A DNA stretch of 64,000 bases from Solitalea longa (GTDB taxonomy: Bacteria > Bacteroidota > Bacteroidia > Sphingobacteriales > Sphingobacteriaceae). Within the stretch, counting starts at the first letter, position 1, and every line of letters starts with the position of its first letter. Position numbers and translations under genes: made by a program. Below are positions 16,515-26,123 of this stretch, piece after piece. The notes beneath the pieces were generated by a model that made no database searches, was not told where the DNA came from, and saw only the letters and a list, made by a program, of their open reading frames with translations. The DNA lies in contig NZ_PQVF01000007.1 of NCBI RefSeq assembly GCF_002920915.1, positions 1 to 64,000 on the forward strand, in the 5' to 3' direction.

Positions 16515-19500
16515 TTACTTACTTTCAACAGCTAAAGTCTTTATCGGCTGATTGCTGAAAACAGTTGGCTGTAATGCACTTGAAGTTCTCCTATCAAGCT
16601 GAACCTGAATCTTTCTGTATTCAAAAGGAATAACCATTACGAAATCTTCAACTCTGCGAGCCCAGTTGTTCAGAATAACTTTTGCTTTAGGGCTACCGGT
16701 ATACTCATAATGCTGTTTAATAAGCTCATACAACTCTTTCTGACGAGCGTCATCAGTTACCTTTTCAACAGCAACCATGCTCAGGTTACAATTTTTCTTA
16801 AAGGTTTTATCCTGATCAAACACGTAAGCAATACCACCGCTCATACCAGCAGCAAAGTTTTTACCTGTACTACCCAGTACAACTACAATACCACCAGTCA
16901 TGTACTCACAACCATGATCGCCTAAGCCTTCAACAACTGCTTTTGCACCTGAGTTGCGAACCGCGAAACGTTGTCCGGCCAAGCCCGAGAAGAATGCTTT
17001 ACCTGAAGTAGCACCGTATAAGCAAGTATTACCCACAATTACGTTTTTGTGCGGCTCTAAAGATGATTTAAGAGGGGGAGCAACAATGATCTTACCTCCT
17101 GACAGACCTTTACCTACATAGTCATTGGCATCACCACGAAGATTTAATGTTAATCCGCTAGGAATAAACGCTCCAAAACTTTGTCCGGCAGTACCAGTTA
17201 GGTTCAATACGATATGATCTTCCGGCAATCCTTTTGCACCATGGCGTAGGGTAATTTCACTTCCCAGCATGGTACCAAATGTGCGGTATACATTAAAAAT
17301 CTTTTTCTCTACTACGATTGATTTCTTACCATCAAATGCATCTTTAACATCTGCGATCAATTCATTGTCCACCGCCTCGCCTATAGCATGAACTTGTTTT
17401 TTAACATTGCGATAAACGTTATCAACAGAAGCAGGTTTTACAAACAGAGGGCTAAAGTCTAAGCCATGTGCCTTGTAATGGTCAATAGCTTTATGAGTAC
17501 TTAAGCGTTGAACCTGGCCAACCATGTCTTCGAACTTACGGTAACCTAGTTTAGCCATTATCTGACGAACATCTTCAGCAACAAGCATCAGATAGTTCTG
17601 AACATACTCAGGTTTACCATGATATTTAGTACGTAAGTATTTATCCTGCGTTGCCACACCAACCGGACAGGTATTCAAGTGACATTTACGCATCATGATA
17701 CAACCGGTAGCGATTAGAACTGAAGTTGCGAAGCCAAATTCCTCAGCGCCTAATAATGCGCCAATAACAACGTCTCTACCAGTCTTCAGCTGACCATCAA
17801 CCTGTAAGCGAATTTGTCCTCGTAGTTTATTTAACACCAGGGTTTGCTGGGCCTCGGCCAAACCAATTTCCCAAGGCATACCCGCATGTTTAATTGAGGT
17901 AGCAGGAGAAGCTCCAGTACCGCCATCGTATCCAGAAATGGTAATTGAATCAGCAAGTGCCTTGGCAACACCTGCCGCTACTGTACCAACTCCGGTAGAA
18001 GAAACCAGTTTCACACTGATATCTGCCCAACGATTGGCATTTTTTAAGTCGAAGATCAATTGTGATAAGTCTTCGATCGAATAAATATCATGATGTGGAG
18101 GAGGAGAGATCAAGGATACTCCTGGAATAGTGTGACGAAGTTTAGCAATATAATCGTCCACTTTAAAGCCAGGTAACTGACCACCTTCTCCAGGTTTAGC
18201 ACCCTGAGCCACTTTGATCTGCAACTCATCGGCATTAACCAGGTAATTTGAAGTTACACCGAAACGGCCAGAAGCTACCTGCTTAATTGCTGAACGACGA
18301 AGGTTACCATTAGCATCCGGTTTAAAGCGGATCTCATCTTCACCACCTTCTCCAGTATTACTTTTTCCACCTAAATTATTCATCGCAATCGCCAATGTTT
18401 CATGGGCTTCGCGAGATATAGAACCGATAGACATTGCTCCCGTGGTGAAACGTTTGACGATCTCTTTAGCAGGTTCAACTTCATCTATTGAAATTGATGG
18501 AAGCTCTGTTTCGTCTAAGTCAAATAATCCACGTAAGAAACTCAGCTCCTGAGTACGGTCATTTACTAAAGCGGAAAACTTGTTATAAATTTCCGGGTCG
18601 TTTTTCCATGCAGCCTGTTGCAGTAAGTGAACAGTTTCAGGGTTGTAAGCATGGTATTCGCCCTGTTGGCGCCAATGATATTCTCCGCCAGTTGACAATT
18701 TGTCGAAGTAGTGCTTTTCAACTTTGTATGCATTTTCATGACGAGTTTTTAATTCTCTTTCTAACCCTTCAATTCCAACACCTCCAATAGCTGAAAAGGT
18801 GCCCTCAAAGTAGTTATCAATAACTTCCTGATTAATTCCTATGGCTTCAAAGATTTGACCACCCTGGTAACTTACCAAGGTAGAGATACCCATTTTGGCC
18901 ATAATCTTTAATAAACCTTTTTTGAGAGCGCTTATGTAGTTTTTATGTGCTTTACTTTCGTTAATACCTTTTTCAAGCTGACCGCTCATTTCCATGTCGG
19001 TTAGCGATTCAAAAGCCAGGTAAGGATTCACACCGCCGGCACCAAAAGCTAAGAGTAAAGCTAAATGATGTACTTCGCGAACCTCCCCACTTTCAACCAC
19101 AATACCGATTTTACCACGTTTGCTTGCGCGGATCAGGTAATGGTGTACTGCTGAAACGGCTAATAAAGTTGGAATAGGAGCATGCGTGCGTGAATGATTA
19201 CGATCTGAAAGAATTACCAGACGGTAACCCTGATCAACTATCTCTTCTACTTTTTTGCAAAGTTCGGCTAAAGCCTGCTCTAAAGATTGTTCGTAAATCG
19301 GGTAGCTGATATCAAGTACTTTTGAGCGGAAGCCAGCTGTTTTCAATTGTTTTAATTGCTCTAACTCATCATTGGTAAACACCGGCTGACTGATTTCAAG
19401 CATTTTACAATTGATCGGGTTGTCTTCCAGAATATTATTAGCACCACCGATCTCAATACGTAATGACATTACCAGATCTTCACGAATAGAATCGATAGGA

Positions 19501-21086
19501 GGGTTGGTTACCTGTGCAAAACGCTGTTTAAAGTAGTTATATAATAGTTTAGGACGTTCAGATAAAACTGCTAATGGAGTATCATTACCCATTGCATACG
19601 TAGCTTCCTGACCTTCATCTGCCATTGGCTTCATTAACATATGCAGCTCTTCGTAAGTGTAACCGAATACACGTTGAGCCAAACGAAGATTTTCGTGGTT
19701 AGGCTGATTTACATGGGCAGGAGCAGGAAGATCTTTTAAACGGATACGGTGCTCGTCGATCCACTGTTTATAAGGTGCTTTTTCTGATACGCGTTTTTTA
19801 ATTGCCTTATCATCCATAATATCACCTGTTGTGGTATCAATTAAGATCATGCGACCAGAACCCAGGTTGCCTTTACGCTTGATCTTCTCTTCTGGAATAG
19901 GTAAAACACCACTTTCAGAAGCCATAATGAAATAGCCATCATACGTTTCGGTAAAACGAACCGGACGCAAACCATTTCTATCTAAACAAGCTCCAATTTG
20001 CAAACCATTAGTAAACATCATGGCTGCAGGACCGTCCCAAGGCTCAAGAATTGAGTTAGCATATTCATAGAAACCTCTTAGATCTGGATGGATCTGGTCA
20101 TCATTTTCCCAAGCCTGAGGCATCATTAACATCATGGCATGATCTAAATCGCGACCGCATTGAACCAATAATTCAAGATAGTTGTCAAACGATGCTGAAT
20201 CTGAATTTCCTTTTTGAATGGTTGGAAATAAGCGCTCAAGATCATTACCAAACAAACTCGATTCAAGGTTGCCTTCACGCGACTTGGCCCAGTTAATATT
20301 TCCTTGTAAAGTGTTGATCTCACCGTTATGCGCAATATAACGGAACGGCTGAGCCAAACTCCAGGTAGGGAAAGTGTTAGTTGAATAACGTTGGTGAATT
20401 AACGCCAATGAACTTTCAAAAGATTCATCTTTGAAATCGTGGAAATAATCTTCCAGCTGCCATGCGTTAAACATTCCTTTATAAACAATCACCCGAGAAG
20501 AAAGAGAGGTGATATAAAAGAATTTCTTTTGCTCAATATTACTTGCCGCTACTTTCTTTTCAATTTGACGGCGAATAATATAAAGCTTACGTTCAAACGC
20601 TTCTGAATCGGCTTCAGCACGTTGAACAAAAAACTGGTAAATAGAAGGTTCTAAATGAAGTAGATTTTTTGAAAGGCACGAATTATCGCAAGGAACCAAT
20701 CTCCAGCCTAAAAAAGTTTCCTTTTCTTCGGCTACCACCTCTTCAATTAACTGTTTGCAAAGCTCGGCATCCTTTTCGTCACGTGGCAAAAAAGTCATAC
20801 CTACTGCATACTCTTCTTCGTCAGGAAGTGAGAAATCAGCCTTCGCCAATACCTTTTTAAAGAAAGCGTGTGGTAATTGGGTTAAAATACCTGCTCCATC
20901 ACCCGCATACGGATCTTCACCCGAAGCGCCGCGGTGTTGCAGATTCTTAAGAATTTGTAAACCGTTATAAACGATTTCATGTGAACGTTCACCGTTCTTT
21001 TGTACGATACAGCCAACTCCGCAAGCGTCCTTCTCATGTGCAGGGTCGTACAGTCCTTGCTTCTCTGGTAATCCGTGGTTGTTCAT
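16515..21086 (-). CDS. gltB: Glutamate synthase large subunit (GOGAT alpha)
   Basis: 1523 residues, full length. The sequence around C22 (HEKDACGVGC) shows the N-terminal-nucleophile glutaminase cysteine preceded by a short propeptide. The central and FMN-binding synthase domains follow (e.g. GEGGEDEIRF, PPPHHDIYSIEDLSQLI, GYDGGTGASP), the 3Fe-4S cysteines lie in CIMMRKCHLNTCPVG, and the C-terminal beta-helix domain has repeated GG/NTCLYGATSG segments. It transfers the amide nitrogen of glutamine to 2-oxoglutarate together with GltD, encoded next. Confidence 0.97.
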   Translation of the reverse strand: MNNHGLPEKQGLYDPAHEKDACGVGCIVQKNGERSHEIVYNGLQILKNLQHRGASGEDPYAGDGAGILTQLPHAFFKKVLAKADFSLPDEEEYAVGMTFLPRDEKDAELCKQLIEEVVAEEKETFLGWRLVPCDNSCLSKNLLHLEPSIYQFFVQRAEADSEAFERKLYIIRRQIEKKVAASNIEQKKFFYITSLSSRVIVYKGMFNAWQLEDYFHDFKDESFESSLALIHQRYSTNTFPTWSLAQPFRYIAHNGEINTLQGNINWAKSREGNLESSLFGNDLERLFPTIQKGNSDSASFDNYLELLVQCGRDLDHAMMLMMPQAWENDDQIHPDLRGFYEYANSILEPWDGPAAMMFTNGLQIGACLDRNGLRPVRFTETYDGYFIMASESGVLPIPEEKIKRKGNLGSGRMILIDTTTGDIMDDKAIKKRVSEKAPYKQWIDEHRIRLKDLPAPAHVNQPNHENLRLAQRVFGYTYEELHMLMKPMADEGQEATYAMGNDTPLAVLSERPKLLYNYFKQRFAQVTNPPIDSIREDLVMSLRIEIGGANNILEDNPINCKMLEISQPVFTNDELEQLKQLKTAGFRSKVLDISYPIYEQSLEQALAELCKKVEEIVDQGYRLVILSDRNHSRTHAPIPTLLAVSAVHHYLIRASKRGKIGIVVESGEVREVHHLALLLAFGAGGVNPYLAFESLTDMEMSGQLEKGINESKAHKNYISALKKGLLKIMAKMGISTLVSYQGGQIFEAIGINQEVIDNYFEGTFSAIGGVGIEGLERELKTRHENAYKVEKHYFDKLSTGGEYHWRQQGEYHAYNPETVHLLQQAAWKNDPEIYNKFSALVNDRTQELSFLRGLFDLDETELPSISIDEVEPAKEIVKRFTTGAMSIGSISREAHETLAIAMNNLGGKSNTGEGGEDEIRFKPDANGNLRRSAIKQVASGRFGVTSNYLVNADELQIKVAQGAKPGEGGQLPGFKVDDYIAKLRHTIPGVSLISPPPHHDIYSIEDLSQLIFDLKNANRWADISVKLVSSTGVGTVAAGVAKALADSITISGYDGGTGASPATSIKHAGMPWEIGLAEAQQTLVLNKLRGQIRLQVDGQLKTGRDVVIGALLGAEEFGFATSVLIATGCIMMRKCHLNTCPVGVATQDKYLRTKYHGKPEYVQNYLMLVAEDVRQIMAKLGYRKFEDMVGQVQRLSTHKAIDHYKAHGLDFSPLFVKPASVDNVYRNVKKQVHAIGEAVDNELIADVKDAFDGKKSIVVEKKIFNVYRTFGTMLGSEITLRHGAKGLPEDHIVLNLTGTAGQSFGAFIPSGLTLNLRGDANDYVGKGLSGGKIIVAPPLKSSLEPHKNVIVGNTCLYGATSGKAFFSGLAGQRFAVRNSGAKAVVEGLGDHGCEYMTGGIVVVLGSTGKNFAAGMSGGIAYVFDQDKTFKKNCNLSMVAVEKVTDDARQKELYELIKQHYEYTGSPKAKVILNNWARRVEDFVMVIPFEYRKIQVQLDRRTSSALQPTVFSNQPIKTLAVESK

Positions 21087-21475
21087 TCTAGTTCTCCTAA
21101 CTTACTACTTTACTAATCTTTGTCTGAGAACCTCATTTAGTTTATTGAAAAATTGGTTCCTAAAAATACAAATGTTTATTATAATTTCATAACAGATGGT
21201 TAAAATTTGTTTATTTTATAATAAAATATGTGATTTTGAACGTTATTATTAATAAACACACCTTTTTTCAACACTTGCATTGATAAAGTGGAAAATTTAG
21301 AATTAAGTTTCAAAAAGAAAAGCTCAGTCAAAATAAATGACTGAGCTTTTGTTTTATGTAGAAATATTATTCTGAATAGAAACACTTTACATATAGTATC
21401 ATTGTGTAAATAATACACTAAGTTAAAGTTTTCCGAATTTTATTCTGAAAATTATTTTTAAACACTGTTAAAGGT
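21087..21475. other. Intergenic region upstream of gltB
   Basis: Very AT-rich. It must contain the minus-strand promoter for gltB (near 21090-21180) and holds a strong hairpin at 21319-21349 for the upstream dehydrogenase transcript. A small open frame here (21200-21418, minus) overlaps the hairpin and is not convincing as a gene. Confidence 0.5.
21311..21349 (-). terminator. Terminator downstream of the 3-hydroxyacyl-CoA dehydrogenase gene
   Basis: 12-bp stem AAAGCTCAGTCA (21319-21330) / TGACTGAGCTTT (21338-21349). Read on the minus strand it is followed by a T-rich tract. It is also T-rich on the plus side, so it could work both ways. It lies ~125 bp after the dehydrogenase stop. Confidence 0.7.
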
Positions 21476-22375
21476 TTACTTTTTAAACTTGTCAGAAACC
21501 ACCAGATCTTTACTTCCGGCAGTGTATTTATAAAATCCTTCACCCGATTTTACACCTTTATAACCTGCCGTTACCATATTCACCAACAAAGGACAAGGTG
21601 CATATTTGGGATTCCCGAATCCATCATACAATACATTTAATATAGACAAACAAACGTCCAATCCAATAAAATCAGCCAGTTGTAAAGGCCCCATTGGATG
21701 GGCCATACCTAATTTCATTACCGTATCGATCTCTTCCACACCGGCAACGCCTTCATATAATGAATAAATAGCCTCATTGATCATCGGCATTAAAATACGG
21801 TTGGCAATAAAACCAGGATAGTCGTTAACTTCAGTAGGAACCTTATTCAATTTTTTTGAAAGCTCCATAGTGATAGCCGCAACCTCATCGCTGGTAGCAT
21901 AACCTCTGATAACCTCAACAAGTTTCATAACCGGCACCGGGTTCATAAAATGCATACCTATTACTTTATCAGCTTTTGTGGTAACCGAAGCGATTTTAGT
22001 AATTGAAATTGATGATGTATTAGTAGCTAAAATGGTATTAGGTGACGTGCAGGCATCCAGATCTTTAAAAATCTTCAGCTTAAGATCAATATTTTCTGTA
22101 GCGGCTTCTACCACCAGCTCAACGTTAGCAACACCTTCCTTTAAATCAGTATAAGTAGTAATATTAGTTAGAGTAGATTCTTTATCCGATTCGGTTAATG
22201 AACCTTTAGCAACCTGACGATCGAGATTTTTAGCAATCGTTGTTAAGCCTTTATTTAACGCATCCTGAGAAACATCAATTAATGAAACTTTAAAACCGAA
22301 TTGGGCAAACGTATGCGCAATACCATTCCCCATGGTTCCGGAGCCGATTACAGCTACATTTTTAATATCAGACAT
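21476..22375 (-). CDS. 3-hydroxyacyl-CoA (3-hydroxybutyryl-CoA) dehydrogenase
   Basis: 299 residues. The Rossmann NAD-binding motif GSGTMG (11-16) and an acidic residue after the second strand (SLID) indicate NAD(H). H142 in GMHFMNPVPVMKLVEV is the catalytic His of the family, and the C-terminal domain (DYPGFIANRILMPMINEA) is typical. It reversibly oxidises 3-hydroxyacyl-CoA, most often 3-hydroxybutyryl-CoA. No other fatty-acid or butyrate gene is adjacent, and it is divergent from ferritin. Confidence 0.92.
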   Translation of the reverse strand: MSDIKNVAVIGSGTMGNGIAHTFAQFGFKVSLIDVSQDALNKGLTTIAKNLDRQVAKGSLTESDKESTLTNITTYTDLKEGVANVELVVEAATENIDLKLKIFKDLDACTSPNTILATNTSSISITKIASVTTKADKVIGMHFMNPVPVMKLVEVIRGYATSDEVAAITMELSKKLNKVPTEVNDYPGFIANRILMPMINEAIYSLYEGVAGVEEIDTVMKLGMAHPMGPLQLADFIGLDVCLSILNVLYDGFGNPKYAPCPLLVNMVTAGYKGVKSGEGFYKYTAGSKDLVVSDKFKK

Positions 22376-22445
22376 ATAAGGTTAATGATTAGTAATTTGA
22401 AGTTCAAATATTCTATAAATTATAGGATAAATAAAACCCAGCATA

Positions 22446-22453
22446 TAAATTTG
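22446..22453 (+). promoter_or_regulatory. Possible -7 promoter element for ferritin
   Basis: TAAATTTG matches the Bacteroidota TAnnTTTG -7 consensus, 17 bp before the ferritin ATG. No clear -33 TTTG at the expected distance was found. Confidence 0.3.
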
Positions 22454-22470
22454 ATAAAATTTGAGAAATT

Positions 22471-22977
22471 ATGATCAGTAAAAACATGGAAAACATGCTC
22501 AATGAGCAGATCAACGCCGAACTCTTTGCCGCCAATTTATACCTATCTATTTGTTCTTATTTTCAGGATCAGGAGCTGGATGGCTTTGCCAATTTCTTTC
22601 GTGTTCAATCAAAGGAGGAACTTTTTCATGCAGGCAAGCAATTCGATTACCTTCATGCAGTAGGAGGAAAGGTTACCATGAAAGGGGTTGATGCTCCCGA
22701 AACTGAGTTTCATTCGATCATTCATGCCTTTGAAACTACACTTGCGCATGAAAAAAAAGTAACAGCAAGTATAAATAACCTTGTAAAGCATGCATTAATT
22801 GAGAATGATTTTGCCACACATAATTTCTTGCAATGGTTTATAGCAGAACAGGTGGAAGAAGAGGCGTCTATTTCAAACTTGCTTAAGAAATTGCGGATGA
22901 TCGGCGACAATAGCTCTGCATTATATTTATTAAATACTGAATTAGGCAATCGGGTATTTACTGAACCAACAGCTTAA
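22471..22977 (+). CDS. ftnA: Non-heme ferritin
   Basis: 168 residues, typical for bacterial FtnA. The four-helix bundle carries ferroxidase-centre residues: E17 in NAELFAANLYLS, E49 and H52 in SKEELFHAGK, and acidic residues in EQVEEEASI. It stores iron as a mineral core in 24-mer shells. Its own terminator follows directly, so it is monocistronic. Iron control is likely, but no operator is recognisable. Confidence 0.93.
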   Translation: MISKNMENMLNEQINAELFAANLYLSICSYFQDQELDGFANFFRVQSKEELFHAGKQFDYLHAVGGKVTMKGVDAPETEFHSIIHAFETTLAHEKKVTASINNLVKHALIENDFATHNFLQWFIAEQVEEEASISNLLKKLRMIGDNSSALYLLNTELGNRVFTEPTA

Positions 22978-22994
22978 TTAGGTAATATATCACA

Positions 22995-23035
22995 AAAGGT
23001 CCGGTTGAATTAAAGCACCCGGACCTTTATTTTTT
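22995..23035 (+). terminator. Terminator of ferritin
   Basis: 10-bp stem AAAGGTCCGG (22995-23004) / CCGGACCTTT (23019-23028) followed by a T-rich tail to 23035. Confidence 0.78.
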
Positions 23036-23104
23036 ACACTTTCGAGTTCCAGATAATTAATTCAATCAATTGTCATTTCACTTTCCCCTCCAGTTTTCTT
23101 TTTA

Positions 23105-23112
23105 TATCTTTG
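23105..23112 (+). promoter_or_regulatory. -7 promoter element of purL
   Basis: TATCTTTG is a perfect TAnnTTTG match 28 bp before the TTG start of purL. The short leader supports that non-AUG start. Confidence 0.5.
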
Positions 23113-23140
23113 CGCTTTCATTTCAAAAACCACTGTTACA

Positions 23141-25366
23141 TTGGAACATCTGGAGTTAACCACTGTTGAAACCGCAAAAGATCTTGGACTTTTGCCTGAA
23201 GAATTCGAAAAAATCAAAGAAATTTTAGGACGCACGCCTAACTTCAACGAACTGAGCATTTTTGCCGTTATGTGGAGTGAGCACTGCTCGTACAAAAATT
23301 CAATCGTTTGGTTGAAAACTTTACCTAAAGAAGGTGCACGTATGTTGGCCAAAGCAGGTGAAGAAAATGCCGGCTTGGTTGATATAGGCGACGGTTTGGC
23401 TTGCTGTTTTAAAATTGAATCTCATAACCACCCATCGGCCTTAGAACCTTATCAAGGTGCCGCTACCGGTGTTGGTGGTATTAACCGTGATATTTTCACC
23501 ATGGGTGCCCGTCCGGTTGCCCAATTAAACTCATTACGTTTTGGCGATATTAACCTCGACCGTACCAAATGGTTGGTTAAGGGTGTTGTTAAGGGTATTG
23601 GAGATTATGGTAACGCATTCGGTATTCCAACCGTAGGCGGTGAAGTTTTCTTTGATGAAAGCTTTAACGTAAACCCACTGGTAAATGCAATGTCGGCTGG
23701 TATTGTTAAGGTAGGAGAAACTGTTTCGGCTACTTCATACGGTGTTGGAAATCCGGTTTACATTGTTGGGTCTGCAACAGGTAAAGACGGTATCCACGGC
23801 GCTGCATTTGCATCAAAAGATATTACTGAAGACTCTGTTAACGATTTACCTTCTGTTCAGGTAGGTGATCCTTTCCAGGAAAAATTGTTATTGGAAGCTA
23901 CACTTGAAGTGATCCAATCAGGTGCAGTAGTAGGTATGCAGGATATGGGTGCGGCGGGTATTATCTGTTCGAACTCTGAAATGTCGGCAAAAGGCGAGCA
24001 TGGTATGCGTATCGATTTAGATAAAGTACCTACCCGCCAGGAAAATATGAAACCTTGGGAAATCCTTCTTTCTGAATCTCAGGAGCGTATGCTTATTGTG
24101 GTTGAAAAAGGTAAGGAAGCCATTGTTGAAGCTATTTTCGATAAATGGGACCTGAACTGTGCTATTATCGGTGAGGTTACTGATACTAAACGCTTACATT
24201 ATTATATGCATGGAACCTTGGTTGCTGATGTTCCTGCGGAAGATTTAGTATTAGGTGGCGGAGCTCCGGTTTATCACCGCGAATACCGCGAACCTGCTTA
24301 TATGGCTGAACACAATGCCTTCAAAATTGAAGATATTAAACAGCCTGAAAACTTAAAAGAAGTTGCTGATCATTTGATCTCGCATCCAAATATTGCTTCT
24401 AAACGTTGGGTTTACAATCAATATGACTCAATGGTTGGAACGTTGAACATGACCACCAATCGTCCTAGTGATGCAGGTGTTGTTGATGTTCGTGGAACTG
24501 ACAAAGCATTGGCATTAACGGTTGATTGTAATTCGCGTTATGTATATGCTAACCCTGAAGAAGGTTGTGCGATTGCAGTTGCCGAAGCAGCCCGTAACAT
24601 TGTTTGTGCCGGTGGTGAACCTGTGGCAATTACTAACTGCTTGAACTTTGGTAATCCTTATATTCCTGAAGTTTACTGGCAGTTTGTTAGCGCCATTAAA
24701 GGTATGAGTAAAGCTTGTACTAAGTTTGAAACTCCTGTAACAGGTGGTAACGTAAGTTTCTACAACCAATCAAGTGATGAAGGACCTGTGTTCCCTACAC
24801 CGACCATTGGTATGTTAGGCGTTTTAGATAATAAGAAAACCCTTACCACTATCGATTTTAAAAATGCCGGCGATGCGATTTACCTTATCGGTGAATCTCA
24901 AAACGATATCGCTGCGTCTCAATATTTAGCTTCGTACCATAAGGTGGATAAATATCCTGCTCCTTATTTCAATTTGGATAAAGAGTATGATATGCATCAG
25001 GCTATTAAAGGTTTAATTAAAGAAGAATTAGTTGCTTCAGTTCACGATGTGGCTGATGGCGGTTTATTCATTGCTTTATTTGAATCGGCAATGCATAATG
25101 GTTTAGGCTTTGAAATTGAATCAGATGATACAATTCGTAAAGATGCCTTCTTGTTTGGAGAAGCACAGGGACGTGTAGTTGTTTCTGTTAAACCTGAACA
25201 ACAAGAAGCTTTTGTTGAGTTTATGTCAACAAATGAAGTTGAATTCAGTTTATTGGGAACAGTTACCGAATCGAACGAAATGATCATCGACGAAGAGTCA
25301 TTTGGTAAAGTACCTGCAGTAAAACAAGTTTACGATAATGTTTTACACGGTTATTTAGGTGAATAA
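23141..25366 (+). CDS. purL: Phosphoribosylformylglycinamidine synthase subunit PurL (short form)
   Basis: 741 residues, the length of the small PurL that works with separate PurS and PurQ, rather than the ~1200-1300-residue fused form. Signature segments include FAVMWSEHCSYKNS, ESHNHPSALEPYQGAATGVGG and DMGAAGIICSNSEMS. It catalyses the ATP-dependent amidation of FGAR to FGAM in purine synthesis. The frame has no ATG upstream of the conserved N-terminus; an in-frame stop lies at 23054 and the start is TTG at 23141. PurS and PurQ are not in this window. Confidence 0.95.
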   Translation: MEHLELTTVETAKDLGLLPEEFEKIKEILGRTPNFNELSIFAVMWSEHCSYKNSIVWLKTLPKEGARMLAKAGEENAGLVDIGDGLACCFKIESHNHPSALEPYQGAATGVGGINRDIFTMGARPVAQLNSLRFGDINLDRTKWLVKGVVKGIGDYGNAFGIPTVGGEVFFDESFNVNPLVNAMSAGIVKVGETVSATSYGVGNPVYIVGSATGKDGIHGAAFASKDITEDSVNDLPSVQVGDPFQEKLLLEATLEVIQSGAVVGMQDMGAAGIICSNSEMSAKGEHGMRIDLDKVPTRQENMKPWEILLSESQERMLIVVEKGKEAIVEAIFDKWDLNCAIIGEVTDTKRLHYYMHGTLVADVPAEDLVLGGGAPVYHREYREPAYMAEHNAFKIEDIKQPENLKEVADHLISHPNIASKRWVYNQYDSMVGTLNMTTNRPSDAGVVDVRGTDKALALTVDCNSRYVYANPEEGCAIAVAEAARNIVCAGGEPVAITNCLNFGNPYIPEVYWQFVSAIKGMSKACTKFETPVTGGNVSFYNQSSDEGPVFPTPTIGMLGVLDNKKTLTTIDFKNAGDAIYLIGESQNDIAASQYLASYHKVDKYPAPYFNLDKEYDMHQAIKGLIKEELVASVHDVADGGLFIALFESAMHNGLGFEIESDDTIRKDAFLFGEAQGRVVVSVKPEQQEAFVEFMSTNEVEFSLLGTVTESNEMIIDEESFGKVPAVKQVYDNVLHGYLGE

Positions 25367-25394
25367 TCTCAAAAACCATAATATTTTAATAAAG

Positions 25395-25420
25395 AGCCTC
25401 GATTATTCGGGGCTTTTTTT
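25395..25420 (+). terminator. Terminator of purL
   Basis: 8-bp stem AGCCTCGA / TCGGGGCT (one G-U pair) with a TTAT loop, followed by seven or more T residues. Confidence 0.8.
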
Positions 25421-25447
25421 CTGAAATTTAATTTATTAGTGTTTTAT

Positions 25448-26080
25448 ATGATCAGAGGAATTTGCTTTGCAATCGCTTGGGTGTTGTTATTCAGTTCCAA
25501 TGTTTGTGCACAAACATTGGATAACATTCAACTTAAAAATGGTGATCTACTATTTGAAGACCTGGATTGTGGCCCCTTGTGCGATGCTATAGAACAGGTA
25601 ACGCAAAGTTATGGCGATAATCACTTTTCGCATATTGGTTTGGTCTATTGGAAAGCTGATTCGGTATTTATTATTGAGGCAATTGGAGCAAAGGTGCAGT
25701 TGACGCCTTTAGAAAAATTTACCGGCAGAACTATTCATAAAATTTACATTGGCCGACCAATAGTCAAGCAAGAAGTTATTGAGAATGCCATACAGTTTTC
25801 TGTTTCGAAACTAGGCGTTGAATATGATGATAATTTCCTTTATGATAACGGAAAATATTATTGTTCGGAGCTTATTTACGATGCTTTTAAATATGCAAAC
25901 CTGAACAAAGATTTTTTCAAATTAGAGCCAATGACTTTTAAGAAACCGGGAAGTAATGAGTTTTTCCCTGTTTGGATTGATTATTATAAAGACCTTGGTG
26001 CAGAAATTCCGGAAGGAAAACTAGGGATCAATCCTGGGGGTATCTCGAGATCAAATAAGATTGAAATTTTAAATCCATAA
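25448..26080 (+). CDS. YiiX/YebB-like permuted NlpC/P60 hydrolase, exported
   Basis: The ATG at 25448 gives MIRGICFAIAWVLLFSSNVCAQ, a signal peptide; a GTG three codons upstream is also possible. The mature ~190 residues show the circularly permuted papain-like (YiiX-type NlpC/P60) layout: FSHIGLVY with the catalytic His near residue 62, and YYCSELIYDAF with the catalytic Cys near 139. Family members are thought to cleave amide or ester bonds of lipids or peptidoglycan; the substrate here is unknown. It begins just after the purL terminator. Confidence 0.82.
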   Translation: MIRGICFAIAWVLLFSSNVCAQTLDNIQLKNGDLLFEDLDCGPLCDAIEQVTQSYGDNHFSHIGLVYWKADSVFIIEAIGAKVQLTPLEKFTGRTIHKIYIGRPIVKQEVIENAIQFSVSKLGVEYDDNFLYDNGKYYCSELIYDAFKYANLNKDFFKLEPMTFKKPGSNEFFPVWIDYYKDLGAEIPEGKLGINPGGISRSNKIEILNP

Positions 26081-26123
26081 AAGCAATAATCCGTAACCCA
26101 TAACCAACAATTCTAAATCATCA

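Noticed and set aside
21200-21418. Small minus-strand ORF between gltB and the dehydrogenase gene
   Set aside because: It runs through a strong terminator hairpin and encodes a low-complexity, Phe/Lys-rich peptide.
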